Shown: positions 28,466 to 38,479, numbered from the stretch's first letter. The stretch is DNA of 64,000 bases from Acinetobacter genomosp. 15BJ (GCF_000400715.1 NZ_KE007345.1:1-64000), one strand, 5' to 3'. Made by a program: numbers and translations. Notes: generated from the sequence alone by a model not told the origin.

Positions 28466-29776
28466 TTAGGCTGATTTAGAATCAATCACCTTCAAATCCT
28501 TCTTTTCAGTTGCTTCTGGTGTACCCACTTGTGGTAAACGCTCTGCTTTGAATGTTGGTTTAGCCGTACCATTAATGACAGCTTCATTCAAAATAACGGT
28601 ACCAACATCAGTACGACTCGGTAAGTCATACATCGTTTCAAGTAATACGTTTTCCAGAATAGAACGTAAACCACGCGCACCCGTATTACGTTCAAGTGCT
28701 TTCTTCGCCACAGCACGTAACGCAGACTCATCAAAGACAAGATCTACATTTTCCATGGTGAAGAGATATTGGTATTGGCGTGTTAATGCATTTTTAGGTT
28801 CTGTCAGAATCTGCATTAATGCTTCTTCATCTAGCTCTTCCAAAGTCGCAATCACTGGCAAACGACCGATAAACTCAGGAATCAAACCGAATTTAACCAG
28901 ATCCGTTGCTTCTACTTGACGGAACAACTCAGAGACTTTTTTACTGTCATCTTTATTCTTCACATCTGCTGTAAAGCCAATACCACCTTTCTCTTGACGC
29001 TGCTGTACGATTTTTTCCAAACCAGAGAATGCACCACCACAGATGAACAGGATGTTAGCTGTATCAATCTGGATAAATTCTTGCTGCGGGTGCTTACGAC
29101 CACCTTGTGGTGGAATAGACGCAACTGTACCTTCAATCATTTTTAACAATGCTTGTTGTACGCCCTCACCAGACACATCACGGGTAATTGAAGGATTTTC
29201 AGATTTACGGGTAATCTTATCAATCTCATCAATGTAGATAATGCCTTTTTGTGCTTTTTCTACATCGTAATCCGCTTTTTGCAATAACTTCTGCACGATG
29301 TTTTCAACATCTTCACCCACATAACCTGCTTCGGTTAAAGTGGTTGCATCTGCCATCGCAAATGGAACATCAAGTAAACGTGCAAGTGTTTGAGCCAATA
29401 ATGTTTTACCTGAACCTGTTGGTCCGATCAGCAAAATATTACTTTTTGCAATTTCAATCTCTTGATGCCCGTGAGTCGACTGACCTACTTTTAAACGCTT
29501 ATAGTGGTTATATACCGCAACAGATAAGGTTTTCTTCGCAACATCTTGTCCAATCACATATTGGTCTAAGGCAGCACGTATTTCATGTGGTTTTGGCAAG
29601 GCTTTGGTTGCCCAATCCCCTGCTTCAACTTGTTGACTGGTTTGAACGAGATCTAAGCAGACATCTACACACTCATTACAAATATATGCGTCCTCACCAG
29701 CAATCAATTTTCCAACTTCAGATTGCGTCTTACCACAAAATGAACAATGTTTTTGTCCTTGAGGATGTTCGGACAT
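28466..29776 (-). CDS. clpX: ClpX, ATPase subunit of the ClpXP protease
   Basis: A 436-residue AAA+ unfoldase that recognises tagged substrates and feeds ClpP. N-terminal C4 zinc-binding domain (CSFCGKTQ and CNECVD, about residues 11-38), Walker A GPTGSGKT, Walker [10 protein letters not shown], pore loop GYVGED and the IGF-type loop GGIGFTA that docks on ClpP. Length and order are normal. 42 bp downstream of clpP on the same strand; an operon with clpP, possibly also with internal promoters. Confidence 0.98.
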   Translation of the reverse strand: MSEHPQGQKHCSFCGKTQSEVGKLIAGEDAYICNECVDVCLDLVQTSQQVEAGDWATKALPKPHEIRAALDQYVIGQDVAKKTLSVAVYNHYKRLKVGQSTHGHQEIEIAKSNILLIGPTGSGKTLLAQTLARLLDVPFAMADATTLTEAGYVGEDVENIVQKLLQKADYDVEKAQKGIIYIDEIDKITRKSENPSITRDVSGEGVQQALLKMIEGTVASIPPQGGRKHPQQEFIQIDTANILFICGGAFSGLEKIVQQRQEKGGIGFTADVKNKDDSKKVSELFRQVEATDLVKFGLIPEFIGRLPVIATLEELDEEALMQILTEPKNALTRQYQYLFTMENVDLVFDESALRAVAKKALERNTGARGLRSILENVLLETMYDLPSRTDVGTVILNEAVINGTAKPTFKAERLPQVGTPEATEKKDLKVIDSKSA

Positions 29777-29818
29777 ATTTACTCCACAACTTAAATCTTA
29801 AACTTAGGTCCTAAAAAA

Positions 29819-30424
29819 TCAGGGACGTTTGCTCAGCACTTCATCTACTAAACCATATTCTTTGGCTGCTTGTGCAGTCATGAAATTATCACGATCTGTA
29901 TCACGAGCAACGGTCTCGTAATCTTGACCACTATGTTCAGCCATTAAGCGATTTAAACGCTCTTTAATGAACAGAATTTCACGTGCGTGAATTTCAATAT
30001 CAGAAGCCTGACCACGGAAGCCGCCCAAAGGTTGGTGAATCATCACACGTGCATTTTCAAGACAGTAACGTTTGCCTTTTGCACCCGCATTCAATAAGAA
30101 TGCACCCATTGATGCTGCTTGTCCCATACAGTAGGTCACAACATCTGGTTTGATAAACTGCATGGTATCGTAAATTGCCATACCCGCAGTCACCGAGCCG
30201 CCTGGTGAATTGATATAAAGGTGAATATCTTTTTCTGGATTTTCTGCTTCAAGAAATAACATTTGCGCAACGATTAAGTTCGCCATGTTATCTTCAACTT
30301 CACCCGTTAAGAAAATAACACGCTCACGTAATAGACGTGAAAAAATATCGAATGAACGCTCACCGCGAGATGATTGTTCAACGACAACAGGAACTAAAGC
30401 ATTTTCAATTGTTGGAACATACAT
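29819..30424 (-). CDS. clpP: ClpP, proteolytic subunit of Clp protease
   Basis: A 201-residue serine peptidase forming the 14-subunit chamber of ClpXP. Catalytic Ser lies in [13 protein letters not shown], His in [11 protein letters not shown], and Asp in the RDTDRDNFM region. N-terminal [12 protein letters not shown] includes the short propeptide-like segment seen in Proteobacteria. ATG at 30424 with AGGA upstream. It sits between tig and clpX in the widespread tig-clpP-clpX order. Confidence 0.98.
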   Translation of the reverse strand: MYVPTIENALVPVVVEQSSRGERSFDIFSRLLRERVIFLTGEVEDNMANLIVAQMLFLEAENPEKDIHLYINSPGGSVTAGMAIYDTMQFIKPDVVTYCMGQAASMGAFLLNAGAKGKRYCLENARVMIHQPLGGFRGQASDIEIHAREILFIKERLNRLMAEHSGQDYETVARDTDRDNFMTAQAAKEYGLVDEVLSKRP

Positions 30425-30726
30425 ACGTTTACTTATTCCTAAATTATTGTGACTCGATCTATGCCAACAATATGAGGGATAATCAATGAAATTGCAAAAG
30501 GTTCAATCTGAAATATTCGATTATTTAGACTAAAATCTGGCAATTTTTCGACAAATTAACACTTTGCTAACAGAGGGTTTGCAGACTTTCCATCGATACT
30601 TTAAGTAAGGGAGATTTTCTGATGATGCACAGCATGGTTTATGAAATTTCATACGTATGCTTAAAGCTCTGCAAGCCAAAGTCTTACTGTTTTACATCAT
30701 AATGAAATAAAAAATTCTAAACCCTA
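30425..30726. other. tig-clpP intergenic region
   Basis: About 300 bp, presumably with the clpP promoter near the left side. A 26-codon frame on the plus strand (30622-30702) with an AGGGAG site is the only coding candidate; it is antisense in orientation to its neighbours and has no recognisable similarity, so I do not call it a gene. Confidence 0.4.
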
Positions 30727-30757
30727 AAGAAAAAGGCGCATTAAGCGCCTTTTTCTT
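30727..30757 (-). terminator. Rho-independent terminator after tig
   Basis: A 13-bp stem AAGAAAAAGGCGC/GCGCCTTTTTCTT with a short loop, 20 bp beyond the tig stop on the minus strand. It implies that clpPX is transcribed from its own promoter. Confidence 0.9.
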
Positions 30758-30776
30758 GAATCAACTTTTTAAAAGA

Positions 30777-32108
30777 TTAGCCACGGCGAGCTTGTTGTTC
30801 TTTCAATAAGTCTTCATAGCTGATCGCAACATCTTTCACTTTAGCTGCAGCTAAGATGTGATCAACAACTTGGTCTTCTAACACAACAGCTTCGATTTGA
30901 GCACGTTGTTGTTGGTCATTTTTGAAGTATTCAACAACTTCTGTTGGATCTTCATAAGAAGAAGCCATGTCATCGATGTAAGCATTAACACGTGCTTGAT
31001 CAACTTCAAGTTTAGCGTCTGCCAATACTTTGCTTACCAATACACCAAGCTTAACTGATTTTTCAGCTTGTTCTTTGAACAATTCATCAGGAAGCATGCT
31101 GCTGTCAAATGCGCCTGCACCTTGAGCACCAAACTGTTGAGTGAACTGCTGGATCATTTGTTGACGTTGACGGTCAATTTCTTGAGCAACCATTGAAGCA
31201 GGAACTTCAATTTCGTTTGCAGCAACAAGCGCATCAAATGCAGCTTGTTTAACTTGGTTACGAAGACCGTTGCGAACTTCACGTTCCATATTCTTACGAA
31301 CGTCAGCTTTTAACTTGTCTAAGCCTTCTTCTTCAGTTAAACCAAAGATTTTCAAGAATTCAGCATCGATTTCTGGAAGTTTTGCTTTTTCAACTTGCTT
31401 CACAGTGATTTTGAATTGAGCTGCTTTACCCGCTAAGTTTTCAGCTTGGTAATCTTCTGGGAAAGTCACATCAATCACTTTCTCTTCGCCAGCTTTCATA
31501 CCAACGATACCGTCTTCAAAGCCAGGAATCATACGGCCTGAACCAAGTACAAGTTTAAAGTCTTCAGCAGCACCGCCTTCAAACTTCTCACCGTCAACAG
31601 TACCTTCGAAGTCGAAAGTTACTTGCATGTCTTTCTTCGCCATACCTTTAGTTACAGCCCAAGTTTGACGTTGTTTTTGCAAGTTTTCGATCATCACATC
31701 AACGTCTTTGTCGTTGATTTCAGATGCTTTACGTTCAACTTCCAAGTCAGCAAAAGCTTTCACTTCTACTTCTGGATAAACTTCAACAGTCGCTTCAAAA
31801 ACTAAAGCATCATCTTTGTTTTCAACTTTTTCAATGTTCGGCATACCAACCGCATTGATTTTTTCTTGTTGAATTGCTTCAAATACTGTGTCGCGAATGA
31901 TGTCATTCACAACTTCTTGATAAATGCCCGCACCATATTCACGGCGAACAACGTTCAAAGGCACTTTACCTGGACGGAAGCCGTTGATCTTCACAGTTTT
32001 GGCAGTGCGTTGTAAGCGAGCTTCAAATTGCTCGTTAACACGGCTCGTCGGTACAGAAACATTTAAACGACGGGCAACGCCCGAAACCGCTTCAGTCGTT
32101 ACTTGCAT
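30777..32108 (-). CDS. tig: Trigger factor (ribosome-bound chaperone)
   Basis: A 443-residue chaperone: N-terminal ribosome-binding domain with the signature loop GFRPGKVP (FRxGxxP, about residues 43-50), an FKBP-type prolyl isomerase domain (about 150-240, [17 protein letters not shown]) and a helical C-terminal arm domain. It catches nascent chains at the ribosome exit. I chose ATG 32108, which gives the conserved [10 protein letters not shown] start and has GAGGAAG upstream, rather than 32138. Confidence 0.97.
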   Translation of the reverse strand: MQVTTEAVSGVARRLNVSVPTSRVNEQFEARLQRTAKTVKINGFRPGKVPLNVVRREYGAGIYQEVVNDIIRDTVFEAIQQEKINAVGMPNIEKVENKDDALVFEATVEVYPEVEVKAFADLEVERKASEINDKDVDVMIENLQKQRQTWAVTKGMAKKDMQVTFDFEGTVDGEKFEGGAAEDFKLVLGSGRMIPGFEDGIVGMKAGEEKVIDVTFPEDYQAENLAGKAAQFKITVKQVEKAKLPEIDAEFLKIFGLTEEEGLDKLKADVRKNMEREVRNGLRNQVKQAAFDALVAANEIEVPASMVAQEIDRQRQQMIQQFTQQFGAQGAGAFDSSMLPDELFKEQAEKSVKLGVLVSKVLADAKLEVDQARVNAYIDDMASSYEDPTEVVEYFKNDQQQRAQIEAVVLEDQVVDHILAAAKVKDVAISYEDLLKEQQARRG

Positions 32109-32275
32109 GGCTTCCTCGATATTAGTTAGTAATAACAATTTTTAAAGTGCCACATTATATGACAACTTTCTGGATATACAAAATCGGATGCTAAAAAAGC
32201 AAATATATTTCTCATTTTAGCCAAAAACATAGTTTTCTTAAAACAACCTTAAAACAAATGTTATCTTTTGTTGTT

Positions 32276-32294
32276 AATGATAAGTATTATCACT
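32276..32294 (+). promoter_or_regulatory. Probable Fur box upstream of pirA-like receptor
   Basis: AATGATAAGTATTATCACT resembles the 19-bp Fur consensus, with the arms GATAA and TTATC symmetrically placed. It lies about 60 bp before the receptor start, where Fur would block transcription under iron sufficiency. Confidence 0.75.
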
Positions 32295-32356
32295 ATACTT
32301 TGTGCTGTTTTTAAGCATTTGTTCTTTTTTTCTCGTCCAGCTTTGGAACTCTAGTT

Positions 32357-34534
32357 ATGAGTAAATTTAATTTGAATCCCCTTTCATTCGCATTACTTGG
32401 GGCAATGACCACATCCGCTTTCGCCGATACAACGAAGGCATCTGAAAATACCAATACACACCAGCTTGCAACCATTGTGGTATCGGCAGCTGGTTTTGAA
32501 CAAGATATTAAAAATGCACCTGCTTCGATTAGTGTGGTCACGAAAGAAGATATTGAAAAGAAAAATGCAACCAGCATTGCCGATCTACTTGCAGATGTAC
32601 CTGGTATCGACATCCGAGATGGTATTGGGAAAACATCGGGTTTAAATATTAAAATGCGTGGATTAGGCAGTGAATACAGCCTGATTCTGATTGACGGTCG
32701 TCGCCAAACTACGTCTTCAGACGTAACACCAAATGGCTTCGGTGAGTCTGCAAATGGTTTCTTACCGCCACTAGCGTCAATTGAACGGATTGAAGTGATT
32801 CGTGGACCAATGGCAACCCGCTATGGTTCAGAAGCCATGGGCGGTGTAATTAACATTATTACCAAGAAAATTAGTAACGAATGGAATGGCAATGTCACAG
32901 TGAGTGGCAATGTGATGGAGCATGGCGGAGAAGCCGACTCATGGAAAACCAGCGTCGTGGTCAATGGTCCGATTATTCAGGATAAACTAGGTGTACAGTT
33001 ACGTGGTTCTTATTTAGATCGTCAAAAATCTGAACGAATTCCTGGTACTTCTGGTCGCGATCCACGCCCAAGTGAAGCAGACATCTATGATGTAGGTGGT
33101 AAATTATCATTTAAACTAAATGAGCAAAATAATTTTTGGGTCGATGGTTTTCACTCAAGTCAAACCTATAAGAATGATGATAACCGTCTAGGCACACTTG
33201 ATACACCCGCCCGTGCCAACGGTTATAAAGATGAATTAGAGTTTAAACGTGATCAAATTGCGGTCGGTCATAACGGTGATTATAGCTTTGGCCAATGGAA
33301 CTCTTATGTCAGTCAAACAAAAACCGAAACAGTCGGACGTACCATTCCACGTAATACATTCCCGGGCAATGCTTCAGCTGGTCAGGATCGTACTTTAAAA
33401 AATACTGATTTCGTCGCCGATTCACATGTGGTGATGCCGATCGCAGATCATAAGTTAACAGTTGGTGCGGAATATAAAGAAGCAAAAATTGCAGATGATA
33501 TTGCAGGAATTGGAGCGACATTCAAAAAAGACTCTTTTTCAGTCTATGCCGAAGATGAATGGCGCATCCTAGATAATCTCGGCTTTACGCTTGGAGGCCG
33601 TTATGAAGATCATTCTGGTTTTGGGGGGCAGTTTAGCCCACGTGCATACTTGGTCTGGAATGCAACTGACGATCTTACTTTTAAAGGTGGGGTGAGCACA
33701 GGTTATAAAGCCCCTTCCGCAAAAGATCTTCACAATGGTATTGTTAGTATTAGTGGACAAGGCACCACTTTTAACGTTGGTTCTCCCAATCTAAAACCTG
33801 AGGAGTCAACCAACTATGAACTTGGCTTCAACTATAACAACGGCAATCTAGATCTGAGTACAACCACATTTTTTACCAAAATTAAAAACCGGATTACTGA
33901 GGGTTCAGCATTACAGAACTGTTTCTCCGCAACTAATCCTAACCAACCAGGTTGTGTGAGTTATGGCTCACATATCACTCAGGATGTTTTTTCACAAAAA
34001 ATCAATGCAGATGAAGCTGAAACCAAAGGTGTAGAACTCAGCTTGAAATACAGCATTATTCCTGAATGGGATATTAAAGCTGCATATACTTATATGGAAA
34101 CCGAAATTACCAAAGGTAAGAATAAAGGTTCATATCTAAGTAATGTCCCTAAAAATGCCTTGAACATGACCTCAACTTGGCATATCAATGATGCCTTTGA
34201 TGTGTGGTTACAGCATGAATATAAGTCAGAACGTAAACGCTACGATATCGCGCAAACTACAGGTGACGATGCCCTGATTTACAATGCGACCAATAATAAA
34301 TTGAAGGGTTATAACCTATTCAACTTAGGTGCAAGCTATAGTGTGAATGATCAATTGCGCTTCAATGGTGCAGTGAATAACCTGCTTGACAAAGATTTCA
34401 CTAGCAATGGCTCTTATATTGATGCCAATGGAAATCCAGCCTCTTATTATGACTATATGGTGATCGGCTCAGGAATGTCAGGCACCTACCTTGCAGGTCG
34501 TAACTTCTGGTTATCGGTGTCTTATGACTTCTAA
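32357..34534 (+). CDS. pirA: TonB-dependent catechol siderophore receptor, PirA/FepA-like
   Basis: A 725-residue outer membrane receptor: signal peptide (about 1-23, ending SAFA), TonB-box/plug region with IVVSAAGFEQDIKNAPASISVV and the plug motif IERIEVIRGPMATRYGSEAMGGVINI, then a 22-strand barrel ending in the aromatic SVSYDF. FepA/CirA/PirA-type receptors import ferric enterobactin-like catechols, and PirA also admits siderophore-antibiotic conjugates. Position next to tig-clpPX matches my memory of the Acinetobacter pirA/bfeA locus. Fur box upstream. The ligand assignment is inference. Confidence 0.8.
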   Translation: MSKFNLNPLSFALLGAMTTSAFADTTKASENTNTHQLATIVVSAAGFEQDIKNAPASISVVTKEDIEKKNATSIADLLADVPGIDIRDGIGKTSGLNIKMRGLGSEYSLILIDGRRQTTSSDVTPNGFGESANGFLPPLASIERIEVIRGPMATRYGSEAMGGVINIITKKISNEWNGNVTVSGNVMEHGGEADSWKTSVVVNGPIIQDKLGVQLRGSYLDRQKSERIPGTSGRDPRPSEADIYDVGGKLSFKLNEQNNFWVDGFHSSQTYKNDDNRLGTLDTPARANGYKDELEFKRDQIAVGHNGDYSFGQWNSYVSQTKTETVGRTIPRNTFPGNASAGQDRTLKNTDFVADSHVVMPIADHKLTVGAEYKEAKIADDIAGIGATFKKDSFSVYAEDEWRILDNLGFTLGGRYEDHSGFGGQFSPRAYLVWNATDDLTFKGGVSTGYKAPSAKDLHNGIVSISGQGTTFNVGSPNLKPEESTNYELGFNYNNGNLDLSTTTFFTKIKNRITEGSALQNCFSATNPNQPGCVSYGSHITQDVFSQKINADEAETKGVELSLKYSIIPEWDIKAAYTYMETEITKGKNKGSYLSNVPKNALNMTSTWHINDAFDVWLQHEYKSERKRYDIAQTTGDDALIYNATNNKLKGYNLFNLGASYSVNDQLRFNGAVNNLLDKDFTSNGSYIDANGNPASYYDYMVIGSGMSGTYLAGRNFWLSVSYDF

Positions 34535-34557
34535 GTAGATGAATATTCAATGACTTT

Positions 34558-34585
34558 AAAGAACCCTGCTAATGCAGGGTTCTTT
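34558..34585 (+). terminator. Rho-independent terminator after pirA-like gene
   Basis: A 12-bp perfect stem AAAGAACCCTGC/GCAGGGTTCTTT with a 4-nt loop. The 3' T run is short (TTT then ATA). Confidence 0.82.
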
Positions 34586-34970
34586 ATACATTCCAATCAC
34601 GCTACTCTTAGCAGTAAATACCTTAGTAGCTATTTAGTATCCCCCAAATTTACTCTAAGTTCCAAAAGCATCCGAGCGCCAAGGATAGAAATTTTAGGTA
34701 ATATTCACCCTATTTTTTCTAGCAATACTCTTTTCTCTTTACATGTTCAAAATAACGAACTGATATTCAAAAGTTTTCACCATTTAAATGAAAAAACCAC
34801 AACATCTAAATTAAGAGTTAACATTTAAAAAACAATCGTTTTTTTAGATTAAATAAAAAAATCAACAAATTAACAACATTATTGAACAATTCGGGATGAA
34901 AAATTATTTAAGTTTCCATTGTAATAATTAGAAACAATTGAAAAAATCAATCCAAAACAAATGAATATAG
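34586..34970. other. Intergenic region between the two receptors
   Basis: About 385 bp of very AT-rich sequence with no convincing gene; an open frame at 34550-34828 begins inside the terminator and has no ribosome site. Its right end leads into the Fur box of piuA. Confidence 0.45.
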
Positions 34971-34989
34971 AAATGACAATGATTATCCT
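34971..34989 (+). promoter_or_regulatory. Probable Fur box upstream of piuA
   Basis: AAATGACAATGATTATCCT fits the Fur consensus in the core AATGA..ATGATTATC. It is 34 bp upstream of the piuA start, consistent with iron-repressed expression. Confidence 0.75.
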
Positions 34990-35022
34990 TTGCATAAATT
35001 TTTACATACTTAGGCGTGCCCC

Positions 35023-37290
35023 ATGTCTTTTATTAAATCACGGAAGAAACTCGTTTCTTCTGCAATTGCATCTTCACTCTCAGTAATTGCAGTACCAGCG
35101 ATTGCACAAGATCAGGCAGTTCAGCTTCCAACAATTCATGCTCAAGCTGAAAAAGAACAAAGTCTAAAAGTAGATAAATCTGCAAATACTAAATTTGTTG
35201 CTCCTCTACTTGATACTCCAAAATCAGTTTCTGTGATTTCAAAACAACTGATTGAAGATACCAAGGTGACAACTTTAAGTGATGCACTGCGTACAGTTCC
35301 TGGTATTACGCTAGGTGCAGGTGAAGGTGGTAACCCAAACGGTGACCGTCCGTTTATTCGCGGCTATAGCTCTGAAAGCTCAATGTATGTGGATGGTATC
35401 CGCAATGCTTCTTCTCAAAACCGTGAAATGTTTGCGGTTGAACAAGTTGAAGTATCAAAAGGTTCTTCATCTTCTTTAGGTGGCGGTGGTTCTGTTGGTG
35501 GTAACGTTAACCTTATTTCCAAAGTCGCAAAGAAAGGTGATTCGTTAGAAGGATCTGTACAAGGCGGTACAGATGATTATCAACGTATTACCCTTGATGG
35601 TAATAAAGATTTTGGTAATGGTGTTGCTGCTCGTGTCGTTGTTATGGGACATCACAACAATAAAGCAGGTCAAGGCGATGACGGTGCAGAATACAAACGT
35701 GCAGGTATTGCTCCAAGCATTACTTTTGGCCTAGATACAGCTACGCGTGCAACTTTAAGTTATTACTACTTAAAAACTGATGATACCCCTGATGCAGGCG
35801 TTCCATATAACAACCCGAATAACTTTGCTGCTGGTTCAGGCAAACCAATCGATGTTAAAAAAGGCATCTATTATGGTTGGAAAGATCGTGATTTCCAAAG
35901 ACAAGAAAACCAAGTAGGTACTTTTAAGTTAGAGCATGACTTAACAGAAAACTTAACTTTAAGTAATACCGCAGTTTATAACAAATCTAAAAATGACTAT
36001 GTTTGGACTCAACCTGATGACAGTCAAGGTAACTTCCTTAACCCGACGACAGGTCAATTGAAGGATACTGGTATCTGGCGTCGTGCCAATACACGTATTA
36101 CTGATACAGATACGTTTTCTGATCAATTAGCGTTAACAGGTAAATTCAATACAGGCGCATTCAAACATAGTTTCAATGTTGGTGCTGAATATAGTAAAGC
36201 TGAATCAGATAAGGGTAGCTATACCATTACCGATCCAAATACAAAAGCAATTGGCGGTGCAGTTGCTAACGGCGCGTGTAGCTTAGGTTTAGTCGCATCG
36301 AATGGTTGGTGTACGTCAACATTTAATCCAAATTCGAATGATCGTTTCTTAGGAAAAGTGACTGCGAATAAAGCTGTTACAACAACGACGTCTGAATCGA
36401 CTTCCGTTTATGCGCTCGATAATATCGAAATTACACCACAATGGTTACTCGACTTAGGTGTACGTTGGGATAAATTTGATACTGAGCTAAAAACCAATGC
36501 AACAGGTGTTAAATTAGAAAATAATACGGACTTCTTTAGTTACCAAGCTGGCTTAACCTTTAAACCTGCTGAAAATGGCAGTATCTATGCAAGCTTTGCA
36601 ACTTCTGCAAACCCAGTCGGTATCGATGCAGGTGATGGCTCTGAAACTGCGGTGAATGCAAACAACCGCGATCTAGATCCAGAAAAAGCACGTACTTTTG
36701 AAATTGGTACAAAATGGGATTTATTCAACAATAAACTCAATGCAACTGCTGCAATTTTCCGTACAGAGAAGCAAAACACCCGTATTCAACTTGATCCAAC
36801 TACGTACACCAACGGTGGTGATAGTAAAGTTGACGGTATCGAGCTTGGCTTAAACGGTTATATCACTGATAAATGGGCTGTTAGCGCAGGTTATACGTAT
36901 TTAGACAGTGAAAATACCAACCCTGGTCCTAGCTGTAGCCGTGCTGGTGTTTGTACTCCTGAAAATGCAGCGAAAGGTAAGCAATTACCAAACGTTCCAA
37001 AGAACTCTGCTACTTTATGGACAACTTATAAAGTATTACCACAAGTTACCCTTGGTGCTGGTGCAGTTGCGATGGACAAAGTCTATGGTAATGCAACTAA
37101 TACGAAGTGGGTTCCTGGTTATGTACGCTACGATGCGATGGCTAAGTATGACGTAAATAAAAACGTGAACTTACAACTTAATGTAAATAACTTGTCTGAT
37201 ACACGTTACTTCACTAAAGCCTACGCATCTCACTATGCGTCAGAAGCTGAAGGTCGTAGTGCAGTATTGTCTGTAAACTTTAAGTACTAA
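35023..37290 (+). CDS. piuA: TonB-dependent catechol siderophore receptor, PiuA/Fiu-like
   Basis: A 755-residue receptor: signal peptide (about 1-28, ending AIAQ), TonB box near LPTIHAQAE, plug domain with LLDTPKSVSVISKQLIEDTK and FIRGYSSESSMYVDGIRN, and a 22-strand barrel ending VLSVNFKY. Fiu/PiuA receptors import monocatechol and dihydroxybenzoate-type iron chelates and are entry routes for catechol-cephalosporins. The adjacent PiuC-type dioxygenase is its standard partner. A Fur box lies upstream. Confidence 0.85.
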   Translation: MSFIKSRKKLVSSAIASSLSVIAVPAIAQDQAVQLPTIHAQAEKEQSLKVDKSANTKFVAPLLDTPKSVSVISKQLIEDTKVTTLSDALRTVPGITLGAGEGGNPNGDRPFIRGYSSESSMYVDGIRNASSQNREMFAVEQVEVSKGSSSSLGGGGSVGGNVNLISKVAKKGDSLEGSVQGGTDDYQRITLDGNKDFGNGVAARVVVMGHHNNKAGQGDDGAEYKRAGIAPSITFGLDTATRATLSYYYLKTDDTPDAGVPYNNPNNFAAGSGKPIDVKKGIYYGWKDRDFQRQENQVGTFKLEHDLTENLTLSNTAVYNKSKNDYVWTQPDDSQGNFLNPTTGQLKDTGIWRRANTRITDTDTFSDQLALTGKFNTGAFKHSFNVGAEYSKAESDKGSYTITDPNTKAIGGAVANGACSLGLVASNGWCTSTFNPNSNDRFLGKVTANKAVTTTTSESTSVYALDNIEITPQWLLDLGVRWDKFDTELKTNATGVKLENNTDFFSYQAGLTFKPAENGSIYASFATSANPVGIDAGDGSETAVNANNRDLDPEKARTFEIGTKWDLFNNKLNATAAIFRTEKQNTRIQLDPTTYTNGGDSKVDGIELGLNGYITDKWAVSAGYTYLDSENTNPGPSCSRAGVCTPENAAKGKQLPNVPKNSATLWTTYKVLPQVTLGAGAVAMDKVYGNATNTKWVPGYVRYDAMAKYDVNKNVNLQLNVNNLSDTRYFTKAYASHYASEAEGRSAVLSVNFKY

Positions 37291-37333
37291 TCCTATCAAT
37301 AAAACCCATAATTTAATTATGGATTTTATTGCA

Positions 37334-37362
37334 AAAATAGCCTCATAATGAGGCTATTTTTT
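37334..37362 (+). terminator. Rho-independent terminator between piuA and piuC
   Basis: A 13-bp stem AAAATAGCCTCAT/ATGAGGCTATTTT followed by T residues, only 32 bp before the piuC start. It probably reduces piuC expression relative to piuA by partial read-through, since I see no separate piuC promoter. Confidence 0.85.
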
Positions 37363-37393
37363 ATCATTCATTGTTTTTATAAAGGTAATCATC

Positions 37394-38077
37394 GTGATCC
37401 ATCATATTCCCAATGTATTAAGCAAAGAACAAGTTCAGTACTTTCGCGAAGAAATGGATAAAATAGAATGGACCAATGGAAAAGTTACGGCAGGTACTCT
37501 GTCTGCTACAGTGAAAAATAATCAGCAACTCCCTGAAGATCATCATTTAACCCACCATCTCAGTAACATCATTTTAGAAGAACTGGGTAAACATCCCCTG
37601 TTCCTTTCAGCAGCTTTACCGCTAGATATTATCCCCCCGCTTTTCAATCGTTATGAAAATCAGGAATCTTTCGGCTTCCATGTCGATAATTCAATTCGCC
37701 GAATTCGTGGCACGAAAGAACGTTTACGCACAGATTTATCTTGCACCGTATTTTTATCAGAACCTGATGAATATGAAGGCGGTGAGTTGGTCATCGAAGA
37801 TACTTACGGCTATCACGAAGCCAAATTACCCGCGGGCGATATGGTGCTCTACCCTTCATCTAGTCTTCACGAAGTGACTGCGATCAGCAGCGGGTGTCGG
37901 ACGGCTTCATTCTTTTGGGTACAAAGCATGATCCGTGATGATGCTGAACGTAATATGTTATTTACACTGGATCAGACTATCCAAAATTTGCGTGTACAGC
38001 TGGGTGACACTCATCAAGAAGTGATTAAAATGACCAATCTTTACCACAACCTAATGCGAAAGTGGGCTGAGCTATAA
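37394..38077 (+). CDS. piuC: PiuC/YbiX-family Fe(II)/2-oxoglutarate-dependent dioxygenase
   Basis: A 227-residue PKHD-type hydroxylase. Iron ligands are visible as HVDNS (HxD, about residues 96-98) and the distal His in YPSSSLHEV (about 158), with the 2-oxoglutarate-binding Arg in GCRTASFFW. ybiX/piuC genes accompany Fiu/PiuA receptors and are iron-regulated; the substrate is still not settled. GTG start at 37394 has AAAGG 8 bp upstream and gives the conserved MIHHIPNVLSKEQV terminus. Confidence 0.88.
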   Translation: MIHHIPNVLSKEQVQYFREEMDKIEWTNGKVTAGTLSATVKNNQQLPEDHHLTHHLSNIILEELGKHPLFLSAALPLDIIPPLFNRYENQESFGFHVDNSIRRIRGTKERLRTDLSCTVFLSEPDEYEGGELVIEDTYGYHEAKLPAGDMVLYPSSSLHEVTAISSGCRTASFFWVQSMIRDDAERNMLFTLDQTIQNLRVQLGDTHQEVIKMTNLYHNLMRKWAEL

Positions 38078-38140
38078 TTCGTACACTTTTCAAAGCTTAG
38101 AGATAAAAACAACTTTTTTATCTCTAATTGATAAAATTAC

Positions 38141-38153
38141 GGGAAATTTTCCC
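38141..38153. promoter_or_regulatory. Palindrome GGGAAA-T-TTTCCC, site 1
   Basis: Perfect 6-bp arms around one base, 80 bp upstream of the leuA -35 element. It is matched by a second palindrome centred about 42 bp away (four helical turns), so both could bind one regulator on the same DNA face. Identity of the regulator unknown. Confidence 0.4.
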
Positions 38154-38181
38154 CATTAAAATTTAAATAGTGCAAAAAACA

Positions 38182-38195
38182 GGGAAATATTTCCC
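38182..38195. promoter_or_regulatory. Palindrome GGGAAATATTTCCC, site 2
   Basis: A perfect 14-bp palindrome located about 32 bp upstream of the likely leuA -35 element, a position typical for an activator site. Pairs with site 1. Confidence 0.45.
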
Positions 38196-38226
38196 ATTCA
38201 TTCAAATTAAAATGTTTTATAGACCT

Positions 38227-38255
38227 TTGCAGTCGTCTGTATTTTCGCCTAGACT
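38227..38255 (+). promoter_or_regulatory. Probable leuA promoter
   Basis: TTGCAG (38227-38232), a 17-bp spacer and TAGACT (38250-38255). A start near 38262 gives a 270-nt leader containing the leucine-rich peptide described next. Confidence 0.5.
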
Positions 38256-38312
38256 GAATATCGTTAGATGATTAATATAACTGCAAAATTAAATACCCAC
38301 TATGAATGGTAG

Positions 38313-38402
38313 ATGATGAAAACAAATCGCGGCTTTACCCACCCGTCTCATACAACACATCTTGCTGCACTTCTCCTGATGCTGCGCCTCGCGCGCGTAT
38401 AA
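38313..38402 (+). CDS. Leucine-rich leader peptide of leuA (leuL-like)
   Basis: A 29-codon frame starting ATGATG, 134 bp upstream of leuA. Its C-terminal half reads HLAALLLMLRLARV before the stop: six Leu codons in ten positions (CTT, CTT, CTC, CTG, CTG, CTC). This is the hallmark of attenuation leaders in which stalling at Leu codons under leucine starvation lets downstream transcription proceed. The Leu-codon segment GCGCCT (38384-38389) can pair with AGGCGC (38423-38428), which alternatively pairs with CGCCTA (38410-38415), a possible antiterminator/terminator switch. No typical T-run follows, so the exact mechanism is unclear. The ribosome site is weak. Confidence 0.6.
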   Translation: MMKTNRGFTHPSHTTHLAALLLMLRLARV

Positions 38403-38479
38403 ATTTTTTCGCCTACATTTTTAGGCGCTTGATCCCCGAATTCGCTTTAAATTAATTCTTATAGACACCATATATATCT

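Noticed and set aside
29251..29814. 187-residue open frame antisense to clpX
   Set aside because: It lies almost entirely opposite the clpX coding sequence, has no family features, and its composition reflects the complement of clpX codons.
30622..30702. 26-codon frame with an AGGGAG site between tig and clpP
   Set aside because: Ribosome-site match may be chance; no hydrophobic or leader-like pattern, and it faces against both neighbours. Would need conservation data.
34550..34828. 92-residue open frame after the pirA-like gene
   Set aside because: It starts inside a terminator stem, has no ribosome site and low-complexity Ser/Asn content typical of AT-rich spacer.
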